From Anoplopoma fimbria (Eukaryota > Chordata > Actinopteri > Perciformes > Anoplopomatidae): a stretch of DNA of 64,000 nt. Of this stretch, positions 35,681 to 50,351 are shown in pieces (position 1 is the first letter of the stretch; each line of letters begins with the position of its first letter). The translations under genes and the position numbers were made by a program. Where the stretch lies: NCBI RefSeq assembly GCF_027596085.1, contig NC_072456.1:16692744-16756743 (forward strand). Direction: 5' to 3'. The notes beneath the pieces were generated by a model, which worked only from the letters and a program-made list of their open reading frames with translations, was not told the DNA's origin and ran no database searches.

Positions 35681-37477
35681 TGTGTCTTGACCTCTCTCAC
35701 TCCTAAAAAGGATCACACACACTCAGGACTGCAGCGTCAGCTTGAGGTGGCGCCGTACTATTCAGAAATTTAAAACGTGAACTTCCACTCGCACATTGTG
35801 CTGCACAGACTTGGTACGGTCAACAAGATAAGACAATGTGATAATTAACTGATTTTCAGGATTATCACAAGGAACACCTCTGGAAATATTTGCACAAATG
35901 CAAAAACAGAGTTGGAAACCCTGGAGAGCAGCCAGTAAGGAAGTAGTGAAAGAGTTCAAAGCACTGGCCTCACCTTGTTTCCTTTTATTCACTTAGCTGA
36001 CAGTCTTATCCACAGTGTGCTGCTTTGGAATACACTCCAGTTTGTTATCTATACCAGTGCCACAAAAAAAAGTTAAGTGCACATTTAAAGTTACTCACCA
36101 AACTACACCATTGTGTATATCTTTGAGGTTTAACAAAAGAGTTGAATGGATTTACTTCCTGATAAAACTTTTTAAAGGTATCTTTTTTTTGAATTTTTAA
36201 TCCTGGATGGTTAACATTGATGTGTACTAGCTTGCTTCTTCTTCTCTTACTTTGCTGGCACATTGCTGCACTTCCTGCTGCATTACCGCCACATTCAGAT
36301 CAGTGGAATAGGAAGAGACCATTGGCAGAAATCTGTATTGCATGCATTTCCATGAGACAAACAAACAGAGACACACTCTGAAAAATTCTCAATAGCACTA
36401 CTAGTGATAAAAAGCTCCACAGGGAACCTTTGAGATTCTCACCAGAAAGATTAGCACGTTGCATTTAGCACAACTTTCTTCTGTTTGCATATTTAAATCC
36501 TTTAATCATTACAAAATACAAACAATTACACAAAACACACTCTTGTTATGGTCTTTCTTGGATCCCAAGAGTCTTGTGCAATCTTATAAAAAAAATTCTG
36601 ATATCCAAACAATTTTTATGCTTTCGTGTCTGTAATGAAATTCTTTGAAATAATTCGCTGGCCAGATGCAATAATAGAGTTTGATAAGAAAAACAAATCA
36701 TTAGCAACACTCACATTTACAGCAAGGCTTCAAAAGTAGATGTGTGTTTTGAAATTGCAAGTCATAAAAGTGTCAAACTGTTTCAATCTCTCCTGAAATC
36801 AGAGAGAGAAGTAAAACAAAAGCATCCGATGTCCTCGGCATGTGTTGATTGAACTGTCATAGAGTGGAAACCTGAAATTGCTGAAAGTATTTCTCTTTGG
36901 GCCAAACTACAAGTGAAAAAACAGAGCAATACAATACACAGGGCAGTCTGATGAAAGGGAATGTCTTAATATAGTTTCTCTTTTAAAGTAAAGCTGAAAT
37001 ATAGTCAATACCTTCAGATTTCACTGTTAGAAGGAGAGAAGACGTAAGAGGGAAAAGGTCAGACTAAATGGTTCGGCTGTCGAATTCTTTGCTGTAATTG
37101 GTTGTTGAAAGATGACTCATTTAAACTTTAACAACTTTTTTTTAACGTTAAAGTTTTAAAGCTTTAAAAATATTTTGGATAATTGTCCACTGACTGCAGG
37201 TGTTAGACAAGGACTAAAGTTCAACTTGAATACATTTCTTTGCTAATTATAAATGTTTGTCGTATGCATATTGGGTGGGGAAACACATAGTCAAGTCTAA
37301 TTGAACATGTACTCCAATTAATGAGCTTCAAAGGAAAAGTACATAGTGTAAGTGTTAGCAATGTTTGCGGGTTGCTATGACACTGATTAAACGAGTGATT
37401 AAATCTTTACGTCAGAGTCAGTTCACTCTGGCTGCACCATGCGGTGATGGTTTAATTAGTCCTGCAGTGATTACGGC
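34770..37477. other. Non-coding DNA, no gene seen
   Basis: Holds a short TG microsatellite (35643-35672). Open frames are below 85 codons and unremarkable. Confidence 0.4.
35643..35672 (+). repeat. (TG)n microsatellite
   Basis: About 15 TG units followed by imperfect TGTATGTGCG. Confidence 0.9.
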
Positions 37478-38108
37478 ACTGGTGGAAAGTATTCAGATCC
37501 TTTACTGAAAAAAAAGTACAGACACAACAGTGTTAAAATACTCCTGACGTGCAATGAAATACGTACATAAGTAGTAGTAGAACTATAATCTGCTAATTGT
37601 ACTTAAAGTATCAAAAGTGGCTGTTTCAATATTATATATTACATTGTTATTGAAGGTGTATTTTTAATAATGATGAATTAATAATGTATTATTCATAACG
37701 ATGATGTAACAATGTGAATGCAACATCTAACCATGCTGGCTGAGGTGGAAATTGTCTAATCTACTTTATATAAGGAGTTTTTTCTTCTTTTTATGTTTTT
37801 CTCTAATCTGTGCTGTTTTTGTGAACACTCTTTGAGTCTTGTACAGTTATAAATGAAAAGCTTTGAAAATCTAAGAGGGGGAATCACACTTTGATTGAGC
37901 TATCAACTCATAGAAATGTTAAACATGTGACAAGCGGCCCCAACTAGACTTTTCTGTAGGCGGTCACAAGCCAAAAATTGGTGTATAATTAAAAAAACAA
38001 CTATGTCTGTAAAATAAATATATTGATGTAAAAAGTACAATATCCCCTCTAAAATATATAAGTAGCAAAGCATTGCAGTTCTCAATAAAAATACAAGTAC
38101 GTCAAAAC
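37478..38108 (+). repeat. Worn teleost GTACTTAAAGTA-type repeat
   Basis: Starts CACTGGTGGAAAGTATTCAG with ATCCTTTACTGA, then ACTTAAAGTATCAAAAGTGG, and ends AATAAAAATACAAGTACGTC. These match, in order, blocks of a widespread teleost interspersed repeat rich in AAGTAC units. The middle is diverged and partly AT-rich. The transposon class is unknown to me. Confidence 0.55.
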
Positions 38109-41100
38109 TGTTCATTGCTTGATTGATTAAATGTTACCGCTGTATTAAGGTGTATGAAAGAATCCAAGGTGAATTGTGCCACTCCCTTGTCACCTGTCAA
38201 CATGTACGCACATGTTCAAAGTTACTAATTTGAATACAGGTAAGCATGCATGCACACCCAGATATACACCCACATACTTCCACACATGCACACTCCTGAC
38301 GCCTGCCCCACCCAGCAGAGCTTGATCTGTGTCTGGCTCCTGTCCTGCATCCTCCTCTGTCTCTGCTGATTAGCAGCAGGGCTGAGGAAGGAGGAGGAGG
38401 AGACGACACCAACAGCGCTCTGCATGTCTGGGCTATTTCCAGCCGCCGCCTGCGTGGCCTCAGGATGCAGCCCAGAGCAAGACGAAAGAAAGCAGAGGAT
38501 CCTGACTCCCAATTACTTGCGGGCTCTGGCTCGTGTCCTCAGTGGAGCCGGAAAAAAAGCCCTGCAGAAGTGTTTAAATCAGGGCGCCCTTTAAAGACAA
38601 TAACCTGGTCGTGAACCCCGAGCTTTGTTTAAAATGAGACAGTAATGGATCGCTCTTTTTGATCCAATTCAACACAAAAGGCCATTGTTGTTATGGGATG
38701 TTTGGCATTTTAATGCCATTGGAAGTAGAGCTGACTCAGCATCTTTTTTTGGGAACTAATATGAAAAGGACAAGGTCTATTTAACCTCTTATAATGTTTG
38801 ACATTCCCACACACACACACTCACAAACACACATGGTCAAGAGGACACCTCATGACTTTTTCTTCTGCACCCGCCACACTGAACCGGCTAGCTTCCAGTC
38901 CACTGGCAGATTACATCATGTCTGTGTTATTCAGATGAGTTTGCAGTAACTAAGAAGTTTAGCAGAACTTGCCCTTATTCCAAGGAAATATGTATGTGTG
39001 TGGTCAGCAGCATGGCTGTGAGGGCTGTGTCTCTATAGTGCGTGGAGGTTGAACATGGTATTTTTAGTAGAGAACTCAGAGTCAACGCTAATCACAGCAG
39101 ACTTCTCTTATTATAAACCGCAACTCCAGGATTAAAGCTTTAAAGATGTCAGAAGAAGTCGAGCCCCTGAAGACCTGATCTGAACCTGAAAGTTTTAGAG
39201 TGCATTAGTTGGTTATAACATGGTTATGGTTTTGTCACATTTCCAAAAGAAAGATCAGTGTGTTTGTTTTCTGATGCTTTAAAACCTGACGACTGACATG
39301 ACCACCAGTTTAAGGGATCATCTATTTACCACTTCACTGTTTAACAAACATATTATTGGAAAGCAGCTGATTCTGTTTTCTTCGTCTGTTCTGCGACAGT
39401 GCCCCTGGCCCCAGTTCTACTTCTGTCTAATCCAATCAAATCAAAAGCACAAAACAAGTCTTTACCTGGAATTGTTTTGGAAATACGTACAGCATCAGAT
39501 GCAATATTATTGTCTGAGACTGGTAACTTAAAAAGCTTTCCTCAGCTGAGAACAGGCTAAATTACTATTGTATTGACAGAAAACATCAAAAGAGAACTTA
39601 ATTGATAAAGAAAATGTTTTATAACTTAAAATTGCAATAGTGTTATTAAATCTAGGCCATTTGAGGTGAGGAATAGTTACATACAGTACTCAAAGATGCT
39701 AGCGTGAGAGAGCACATACTGTTCTGTACTGAACGTAGTGAATAGAGATGATTGGCACTGATAATATCACCAGACATCTGTCAGTGTTGCCGTCACCTAC
39801 ACAGCTTGTTTTTCTGGTTAGCATGGCTGAATTAACCTGCTTTAGTTCAACAAGGCCTCTATTAATCCCCCTGGGCAATGTCCTTTCAAGCTCACGTTAC
39901 TCCAGCAGGTCCACTGACGCAGTAGTATTTACAGCAGCAGGACAGTGTGGGATTCAGTATAGTGTCCATCGTGAAGAAGAAACATGTCCCCGAGGTCAAA
40001 AGGCTCATTGACACGTTTTAAAAAAGAGTTTTTGTACAACTATATAGGTCTATGGCACAGAGGAATACGTTATATTCCGCTTTGGCATCAAAGTACTTGC
40101 TCATACTGTTGGTCTTTTCATAGGGTTTGATGACAATAAGAAAAAACCTATAGAATATAACCTGATGCCTTTATTACCAAATCCCTGCTCATTTATCGTT
40201 CTTACAGAGAGGTAGCAGACAACCATGACTGGCTCCGGTGGCAGTCTGCATAGTGAATAATACTATTATGCTCTGGCTGCTGTGAGTGTTATAAAAATGA
40301 GGATTTCTGGCAGTCCTGAATAAAATGCGTTCACCTCCTGCTGGCTACCAGGACGTTCTGCTGACTGTAATAAAACTTTTGGAGTCTATAATCAGTGTGA
40401 CCGGATTGAGTTGGTGCCAGCGGGCTTGCAGGGTGCCGCTTATTTGCTGCACAGCAACACACTTGTGTCAGCACAATGACAGTGGAAGCCGTACGGTTAA
40501 CATAGCATCCCTCACAACACAGTCATTACTACGGTAGCTACAGAGAGCGTGGCTACGATAACAGTTACACCCAAACACAGAGGCTGACGCGCTTTGCAGA
40601 AGTCTGGTGTTTGTCACAGTAATTTCTCAGATGGATGGTGACATCTTCCCCTCAGTTCTGTGTAAATCCTTGATTCACTGTCTTGTGATGATGAGCAGGC
40701 CCCTTCTGCAAATTCCAGCTGGCCTTCTACAGGATGACGCTTTATGATTTTCAAGTGAAAAGGATGCTGCGTCTATTCTAGGACAGTAACTCCAGTTTGA
40801 CAAATACAGGAACAGAATATCAACAAACCACATCTGTGTGTAAACTGCACTTTCTATTACACTTGTTTCCAACACATTTATTTTTAAGGCTAGAAATCAC
40901 CGAAAAAGTACGGAGCCACGACTCTGAACATCCACCTGTTTGTCTCTAGAGCATGGCCTTAAGGACTTTGTAAACTCTGATAAACACAATCCTTGTTCTT
41001 TTATCGCTGTATTCCCCTTGCATCAGTGCACCAACCTTTGCCTTGACTGTGTTGTACTGTCTTTTTGATGTTGACAGTCTTTCTTTTTCTTCAGGCTTTG

Positions 41101-42007
41101 TGCCAAGTCCTTCCTCCTTTTGTAAGTCTTAAAGAAAAAGCCTGGTGAGGAGTTTTCTATGGTATCAGCAACTGTTTAACTGATATTGTGCTTAATTTTA
41201 CGTTACATTTACTGTTTACAATGGGCACTGATGATAGAAATGTCATAATCCCTGTCCCTTATTCATGAACCATTAAACAAACATTTGCTCATCCCCATGT
41301 GGTATTCTTGATAAATCACATCTAATCATAATTGGTGGCGCTATCCAGACAATTTGTCATTTAATCCCCAAATTAATATTTATATTTGAGATAAAAAAAA
41401 CATGAATAAACAAGTTAAAGTATTTGCACATGGCAGATAAAAAGCTATTAAATGCTGAGCAATATAATAAAAAAATGTTCTCCACACACTTAAAATTTGA
41501 TTGTTTTAACCAGTCATTTATCTTCTTGTGCACCATATCATGTTTTTGGTCCAGAGGCATAGACCTTTCTCAGTAAGACGGAGACAGAGAAACAAAAGTA
41601 GTTCCATGATTCAGGAACTACTTTTGGGAAACCCAAAGAGGAAACCTGCAGTGCTTGTAACTACAAAACCAGTGAGAACAGTTGGTTCTGACTTCAGTAA
41701 CATCAAGAAATGTCACTATTGTTGAGACTTTGTAGCATGTTGCACTTTGTGACAAATCCCACTTAGAGATGTCATAGCGGGTATTTTACTATTAACAACT
41801 GATGGAGTAAAGATCTTTTAAAGTTTCATGTAATGAGTCCAGCTCAGGTGCCTGTTAGATATCTATGTTTTCTTATGTGTTTCATCAGCAGACAGGAGAG
41901 CAGACTGTATATATAAAGAGAAAGGACCTGAACTGAACTCATGGTTGGAACATCAGTCCATCCAGGCACTTTAAGACCTCAACCTTATATACTTTTGAGG
42001 ACCCTTA
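38109..42007. other. Non-coding DNA with a G+C-richer island
   Basis: The segment at about 38270-38620 is richer in G+C than its neighbours and is followed at about 38680 by CCATTGTTGTTATGG, a SOX-type site. This could be a regulatory element. The rest is ordinary AT-rich sequence without recognised exons. Confidence 0.35.
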
Positions 42008-42033
42008 ATATATATATATATATATATATATAT
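42008..42033 (+). repeat. (AT)n microsatellite
   Basis: About 13 AT units. Confidence 0.9.
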
Positions 42034-45000
42034 TTTGTCTGTCTTTGTAGACACTAAGACAATACTGTATTCACATTTGAAATGGGTAATCTAACAAAGG
42101 ACTATGGGGATAGAAGTTGACTTAATTTGGGTGGCATTAATGAAGTAAAACTCTAGACTGAGAACTGTGTATCTGTTAAAAACAATGAAATTGAGAAAAT
42201 ACTGTTCCAGTAATTACATATATTTTTAAAGTCCTATTTATAATTATTTTACAAAACACAGAAAGGTTCACAAACTGTGAAATAATTGTAAACATTTACA
42301 AGAATTTAGTTCATCATATTGAATGATGAATTGTGACATTATCTTACAAACAGTTGAATGGCTAAATCTGTTTCCTGGAGCAGTGAGTGAATATTGAAAA
42401 ACTCTAACATGAAAACTTGACAAAGTTGGCAGCAAAGACACAAACAGGAAGTGACCAATATTTCCACAATGGTTTATCTGAACACGATAATAATCTATCT
42501 CCAATAATAGGCATGTTCGTCAAAGAGGATCATTCTAGATGCAAACATATTTCTTTGACGTCAGTTAATAAAGTACCATCTTTTTCTCTAACAGTGAACC
42601 AAAATTAGACGTCATCCTTACTTTATTTACTTTTAGAAATAGTCCACCTGTGAAAATGTATCTCGGTTTCCTAGAAACAACATCCTTCTTTTGTTCAAAT
42701 CGGATGCAGAAATCAGGAAAACAAGGCATTAACTGGCCTCTCTGCCGGTGTCCATTCAGTGCTATATTTGTTAAGTATGATTATGTACCACGGATAAAAA
42801 CAACACAGATCATCTCTTTCATTGGGCTTTTAAAGAAGGTTCCTTGCAGTAACTGTTCGAGAAGGGATTTAATGGTGCTTAGCTGCTGTTTATCCTCAGG
42901 CCTTACAAAGAACTGGTGTCACTTACAGGTGAAGATGAGACCTATAATGAAAATTACACAGCGAGGGGTGGTGTCATCTCTCCTTGGAAGTGAAGACCTT
43001 TCAATAATTGATTTGTTATTTTTGTCTATCAGTGTATGGTTGCATGTGTGTGCTTTTAATGAGCACACTGGGCTGGTACCTGGGCAGAATCACAAACACA
43101 AGGTCTTAAAACAATAAAAATAGAAAATCAACAAAATAATTCCTTATAAACTTTTGTTAAGTCTACTTAAAACTTGTTATCGAAACAACGTAAAATCAAA
43201 ATATGTGGCATAGATAGATTATTTTAAATACACTATATGCTGTAGATGTGGATAATTGCTGTAGATTTAAAACACAAAGTGACTGTACATCTTTTACTCA
43301 TTCAGCATTTTAATATGGTTATATTGTATTGATCCAACTAAATTTTAACATCATGGGTAACTTTTGTTCAACTTTTAGAGCCAGATTGTCCTTTTTTGGT
43401 TTGTTGAGCATTGAGGTTAGTATAAAGCAAAGTGCAGAATCAAAGCAAAATGAAGGCATTGTATTCAGCGAACACGTACATTTTTTTAAACCTCGAGAGG
43501 GTTGTGTGAAGAGCCAAAACATAAACAGTACATTTATTAACACTTGGAACATACTGAGCATGTGGATAGATAGTGGAAAAGTGGACTATAGTGCTCCTCG
43601 TATGATAAGTTTCTGTGGATGTGTTAATGTTTTTTTTTCTCCATGAATTGGGTCACTGTTCTATTGTAACTGAAACCAAGCTGAATACAGCTGCTGTCCT
43701 CTGCAGAGAGGTAAACTAACCTTTTAGGTCTGCAGGGGAATGAGTGTTTGATGCTCAAAAGAAGAGCATTAATGTGTTCAGCAGCCTTTGAAACAACATA
43801 ACAGTTGAGTTTGTTTGGAGTATACTGCAACCCTGAGTCTTTACAGACTGTATGAGAAGGGTCACATTATAAAGGACGCGTATTTACACACTACTCTGCT
43901 GCTCTGCCCACTGAACCGCTCATTGGAAAGCTCATTTTCAAGGTAAGCGTGGTGGGTTACAGGCAGCTTTGTTAATTTACGTCCAGGTTCTATCACCCAT
44001 ATCTTTTTGTCTATGACAAGCAGAGGTCCATTTCCAGCCAAAGCTAGCTGACTTGATGAACAGTCAGAAGATGTTTTTCTCTGTGAGGTTGCTCAAGGGA
44101 CTTCAGGAAAGATTAAAAAGTTAGAGGTCTTTAAAATATATATATATATATTTGACCAACTAAGCGCACTGTATCCGTTGAACGCTGATGCAAGAGAATA
44201 AAACAACTGCCACATATCGTCAAAAGGTACATCTTGTACAGGTACAACATGAGTAAATTGTGAGGGTTATCACAGCATGTGATCAAGAACTGGAAAGAAG
44301 AAGCAGAGGGAGGCAGAGAGAGGTATCTCTGCTGAGTTATCCTCACTGCCTGCCCTAAAGCCTCAGCAATAGCAAGTAAACCTCCTCCCACACTGTTTAC
44401 AGCCAAACATTAAAATAAAAAACAAATGGACACAAGCAGGTATGTTTACACTTACACACACAAACGTAGGGCACTATTCTCACGACCAGTCAAAGTATTT
44501 TTTTGTTCATATTCCATTACCATGAGTAATAAAATAGATTTGTTATGTGTAATGTTAATTGGAGGGTGCGGTGATCTATAATTATCTTATTTTGACATTG
44601 GACATCGCATACCTTTAAAACCGCATGCTGCAACCGACTCGCCCAATGGAGAGAACGCATGACAAAGCATAAATATGAAACAGCAAAAATAAACCCTGAT
44701 ATGAACATCAAGAAGAGGGTTGTGAGTCTTAAATGCAATGTGGGTAGATTGTAATTGATGACGTTTTTTTAATTGGTTAAAAAAAAAACATGGTGCAGGG
44801 ACATAACTCAACAGCTAACAATAACGTAGAAATAGTAGGTGAAAGACAGTGAAAACCTATATAGACAAATTAAGGATGCAATTTGTTTTTTTGCTAAGAA
44901 ACAGGTTGTGTTTCCAACTTTATTGAAGGAAAAGGATTGTGGAAGCAGCCTTGCTCTCTTATTTGGACTATGGCGATGTCATTTATAGATATGCTCCTAC

Positions 45001-48000
45001 CTCTAACCTTAAACATCAAGATGCTGTCTGTTACTCAGCTCTTATATTAGTTTATCTATTGATCCATTAAGGCCTACTTCTAAAATGACCACCTTATTTA
45101 TTGTGCCTACAACATTATACTGTATAATTTAACAATTTGTTAACAGATCAACAAAAAATCCATTTAGCTTGATTTAGTTTTAAAACCTGTAATGTGTAGA
45201 CGAGATAGATGAGCATATGAAAAATATATCGGAAAATATACACACAAAAGAACACACACACACACACACACACACAAACATAAGAGCTGGAAGACCTGCC
45301 ATCCATGCAACACACTGCGCATACAAATATCTTACACAAGCTGCGTCTGATGCAATCTGCTGAAATCAACTCGCTTCACACTTCACCTGAAGAACCCCAA
45401 CAGGTCAGGATGTAACGACCAAAAGGTAGTACAACTGCATTTTAGAGGAACTAGGTACAGTATTAATATAATATTAATTTGTTGGAAAAAGATAAAGAAA
45501 TGAATGGTTCTGATTTTCGGAGAGACATAAAAGTTTCAAAATATACATGCACCTTTGTCCAATAAGGGGGATTTTTTTTGCAGTGCTTGTCGTTAACAGA
45601 ATAGATAGATAAACTTATAATGTATATTGTAGTTATATAATATAAAAGCTACATGAAAACGGATACAAAGATACAAGGCATATAGTATACGACACAAGGA
45701 AGACAGTCAAATGATTTGTTAGGCACAAAATTCAAGATGTTAAACCAACTAAGGAAACCAACAAAACAACAGAAAGTTTAAGATGACAATTAATGACTGA
45801 ACTGAATATCAGAATCTGTGAAATCAGTTTTCCTCTGTCACTGTTGAACCAGATGACACAGTTCCAGGTTAATTCATTCCCAATCTATGCATCATTTCAA
45901 TTGATATTTGCAAGATAATGCATGGACTTTCACAACAGTACTGTCTGAGCAAAACCACCAAGAGAGACAAGATTATAAAAACAGGGATAGGATTTGTGAA
46001 ATTAAGATATAAAAAGGTAGGTGTATGGGTTTGTTGGACAGCTAGGATGTAAAAAATGACTCGATATGGCGAAACTGCATTTGGATCCAATTTTATGTTT
46101 CTTTTAAGAAATATAAAAGAATAAGAGTTGGGCTAAAGAGAAAGAGTGAAAGATAAGAAATAACTCTGTTACTACTCCTTTAACTTTCAGTGCCAGAAGA
46201 AAGGTCACAACCTGCATCTGTGTGTTACAAACTGTGCTCAGATCAAGATTTCCCATCAACACATCTGTTAAGCACTTGAACTACACACAAGTCCCCTGAT
46301 GGTATTTATATGTGTCCAACTAATACAGTATGCGTTTGTCACCTCCCTGCTCTGAGTTCAGCAGTTTGGTGGCCTTAAATCTAAACACACAGCTGTATAA
46401 AATCAAACCTGAGGTAAACAATGGAAATATACGACGAGAACAAATAGCTCAGAATCCGCAGGAAATCCTGTGGCTTGCCAAAACTCTAACTGTGCACAAC
46501 TCAGCAAAGCACATAGATTAAGACATTGTCTCTGTGTCATGTTGTATAAACCTCTGTGTTGTAAAAGATCCAACCAAGATCTTAGATCCAAACCAGCGAC
46601 TTCACGGGAGATGACTCAGACTGTTTGACCAAAAGGATGACTTGCAGTTCCAGGACTTTATTGATCTTCAAACCTTCCACTTCAACATTACTGCATTATG
46701 AATGACCTCATCAGTCGAACCTTGTTATAACCACAAGTGAACACTCTTTGATGAAAACATGTCAATATCAATTACTCAGTATCAATACACATCAACCAAG
46801 ACTACCTGAATGGAACTGTTGTTCCAAGATGTTAAATTAAGATATTCAGATAATTTAGATATTTTTTCTTTATCTTCACTGCCTAGCCTCATTTCATTAA
46901 GTTATCCAGCAAATACACTTTATCTCTAAACAGCTCCACTAGCTGTGGATGAAATGCCTTGCTTTTTAGGCAGGAGCAGAAATGAAATAAAGTGGAGAAC
47001 ATTAGTAAACCAAGCCTTTAGATTTGGTTAAGGGTATTCAAGTATACAATAGGTATTTCAACAGCAGACATTGTCAATTGTCATAGGGGTAAAAGCACAG
47101 CTGTCACTAATGACGTTAACAATGGATCTGCCCTCTTCAAGAGTCCCAGTAAGTCATGACAGTGTGACATTGAGCCAGCATACACACTACTAGACCAATA
47201 CCATACTATTTCTGTTAGCTTTGTGCACATTATTTTATGCTCAGTTTTCATGGTTGCTTTGTATCTTTGCTGGACAGAATGAATATTAAATCGGTTGTGA
47301 GAGATGTTGTGACAAAAAAAGAGTATAAATCATTTACTTTCACAGTTTCACAGTTGGTTGAGAAATTTAAATCGTAAATGAGCCGCTTCTCTAAACTACT
47401 TCTGCCCGTGGGGATGCAGGTGAGGTTGAGTGGAAGTGCTGCAGCATGGACATGTTTCTGTCCAAAGCGAAGCGTCAGACCTGTCCATCAGGAGAGCATG
47501 GAGAGTAACAAAATGTGCTGGTTAGTCTCAGGGTGTCTGAGGCCATGTTCTGCTAAATGCCACAGTCACATACACGATGCTTCGCACAGACACTCAAGTA
47601 TGTTTCCATTCACATGTCTGAGCAGCAAAACAACAAAGACCATTTTTAAATTGTTTTTTTTTTAACCTGTGAACATTATTTATCTATTATCCAGCCCTGT
47701 GTCCTTTAAATTATGTTCCCATAATGTACAACAAATCTGCAGAGTGAATTACTTATCACGAATAAGTTCAAATAAGACCATGGAAGTTCGCATAGGGAGG
47801 AGGTCAGGCTGCTGGATGGATCAAAAAACACAGGGTTTCCACTCAGAATAACTTTTTTGCCTAAACATAACCAAGTAGTAGTGCTGTTTCTGCTGTTTGT
47901 GTCCCATGAGAGAACTCTGTTTGCTCCATGTGCGTGATACTATTCCCCATTGACTAAAGCCATTACTCAAAACGACACAATTTACAAAGAATTTCAGCAC

Positions 48001-48691
48001 TGAAAATGTTTTTAATTTCTATTTTAATTAATTGTATCTCACACATAAAATAGCTTTCCATTCATATTTACTACAAAGTGCAAAAAAGGCTTACCACTGC
48101 TTACGACCTGCTGACGCAGAACAGGATTATAACCATGAAGTTGATTTAGTAGCCTTTCTCATTTCTGTTTCTAAAGTATAATTTCTTGCCCGGTTTAACA
48201 GTAACAGTACCTCTTAAATCTTAGGAAACCACCAGCCACTGTTGGGACAGCAACTTCCTGAACCAGCTTGGAGTGGATGGCTGATTTTCCAGCCATGTTG
48301 TGGAATACAGATTTGGGAAACACTGAAACATACATTCTTAGTCAGAACCACCTGTGTTCCTTTGAAAAAAACACAGTTTATAAAGATACAGCTTGGCACA
48401 AGCTGAGTGGGAGGGAACCCAGATTGCTGAGGGAGAACAACAACAACAGAGAGAGGAAACATCTGCAGAGAGGGTCAGCAGCACATCAGGAAATTTCCGC
48501 ATATGGAGGATGACTCATACATTTTTTTTTTCATCTTATAAAGTGAATATCCAAATGTCCCAAAATACCATATATAAATTTGTCCTATGATACACTACCA
48601 AATCAGTTAGTTGACACTTTTTTCTAGGTTTATTTTTTATTTTCCAGAGAACCACCATATACTGTAGTTCTTCATTCTGTTCATTTTTACG
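42034..48691. other. Non-coding DNA, no gene seen
   Basis: More than 6 kb of AT-rich DNA with small simple repeats (AT at 44134-44152, CA at 45251-45276). A 155-codon plus frame at 42650-43117 has no recognisable domain. No repeat family is identified. Confidence 0.4.
45251..45276 (+). repeat. (CA)n microsatellite
   Basis: About 13 CA units. Confidence 0.9.
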
Positions 48692-48699
48692 TATATATA

Positions 48700-48735
<36 letters not shown>
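48692..48735 (+). repeat. (AT)n microsatellite
   Basis: About 21 AT/TA units with one phase change (ATATTATA) in the middle. Confidence 0.93.
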
Positions 48736-48737
<2 letters not shown>

Positions 48738-50351
48738 ACTCATACAATCACAAATAATCACTTCATATTAGCTTTTGTTACAAGAAGTCATCTTTTCTTT
48801 TATTGTTCTTATTAGGGGACAGCAAACAAGAGGAGGCTCGTTATCTTGGTTATCAAGTGGGCGTCTGCAATTACAGATGTTCAGGTGAATGAGAAATATA
48901 TATTATAACAGTGACACCCTTTTTTTTTGAATGTCATAAGAGTCAGAGCAAATGTGCTTGCAAAAAATGTTGTCAGTGGTACTTGTTTACCATAATCAGG
49001 GTTGTCATCTATTCGTTAATGAGAGTTGATTACAACTTGTGTGCAGAGATAAACATTAAAACATCAAGCTGAATAGAAAATAAGAAAAGAAAAGTAATTG
49101 CTTTCTCTAATTATATGTGTGTGTGTTGTCCACAACAGTAACAATAAAAGCTAATAGAAGTGTACTTGTGTATATGGAGTCCCATTTACATGACCTCGAT
49201 CCCTCCATTTGCCCACCGTTTCTATCCTCCTTCTGTTATTCCCTCTCGTGGCCTACATACCTTCCCCATTCAGAGGATGAGCATCACACTTGAGTTCAGT
49301 CTTACGTCACACCTACATCCTCGGATTTCTCTGTCTGCAGTCACTGTGAGGAAAAAACTCCATTGTGTGAGGCAAGAAAAGCTCTTTGGCCTTCACTTCT
49401 TTGTTGTTTTTTAACATTATCTGCCATACATGTACACGTCAACATATGCTGGTTGATAATGAGAGAGAGGACGACAGTGAAGTTACTGATGAATGGAAGC
49501 CAATAGCAGAGTAGAAGATCGATAAAAAAAGAATGAAAGCAAATATTGTGAAGAATCAGTTAGAACAAAAAAAACAAATGTAGCCATCCCTAAGCAAACT
49601 CATGACATATTTACTTTACAACTATTTCCCCAATGTCTAAAAAAAGGACTGTGATTCAATATAGACATACTCGCATACGAGTTGCCTGCTGTGACCAACA
49701 GCCACCAAAATAATATAAATAAAATAAAATCTTTCCCATATAATTTCACATTCTCCTTTATTTGCCGGGGCTACCTGTGTCCACACATGTGGTTATATAA
49801 ATAATACAAAGTAAATAATACAGTCGGAATAGATCGATACTGTAATTAAATATTAGAAAATAGGGTTTTCATCCCTGATGACAGTTAAAGTCTTTGCAGT
49901 ATGATATGCAGTTTCTAAGTCTGTGACCCCGCACATGACACAATCTACTCTGCTGGAATACATATCAAACGCACCCTTAGCAATTATGCGGTTGATTTAA
50001 ACTGACGTTCTGTTTCACTTTACTTCTTTACAACCTCTACAGTATGGTGCTGTTCATGAACATGACCTTCTCTTAATCAACTCCACCGACAAAAAGTCAG
50101 ATAATGTTTCTACAAAACACTTTTTGGACGAATATTTGTCTTTACCTTGTGCTCCTTGCTGCTTTTGCATCGAAGCTATAGTCATCCCCTTCATAACGTT
50201 ATTAGGCATCTAAGATCAACGGTCAGCCGTAAACTTCTCTTCACTGAGGTCCTGGGCATTAACCTTATTGCTTCACTTCACCCAATGGAGTACATAATTC
50301 ATATCTGCTGGCTCCTAACTTGTTGGCTGCTAGTTACTTGTTATCTAAGAC
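48736..50351. other. Non-coding DNA, no gene seen
   Basis: AT-rich sequence without recognised exon or repeat, up to the boundary of the pogo-like element. Confidence 0.4.

Noticed and set aside
42650..43117. 155-codon plus-strand open frame
   Set aside because: The translation resembles no family I know and shows no protein-like pattern; a chance frame is the simplest view.
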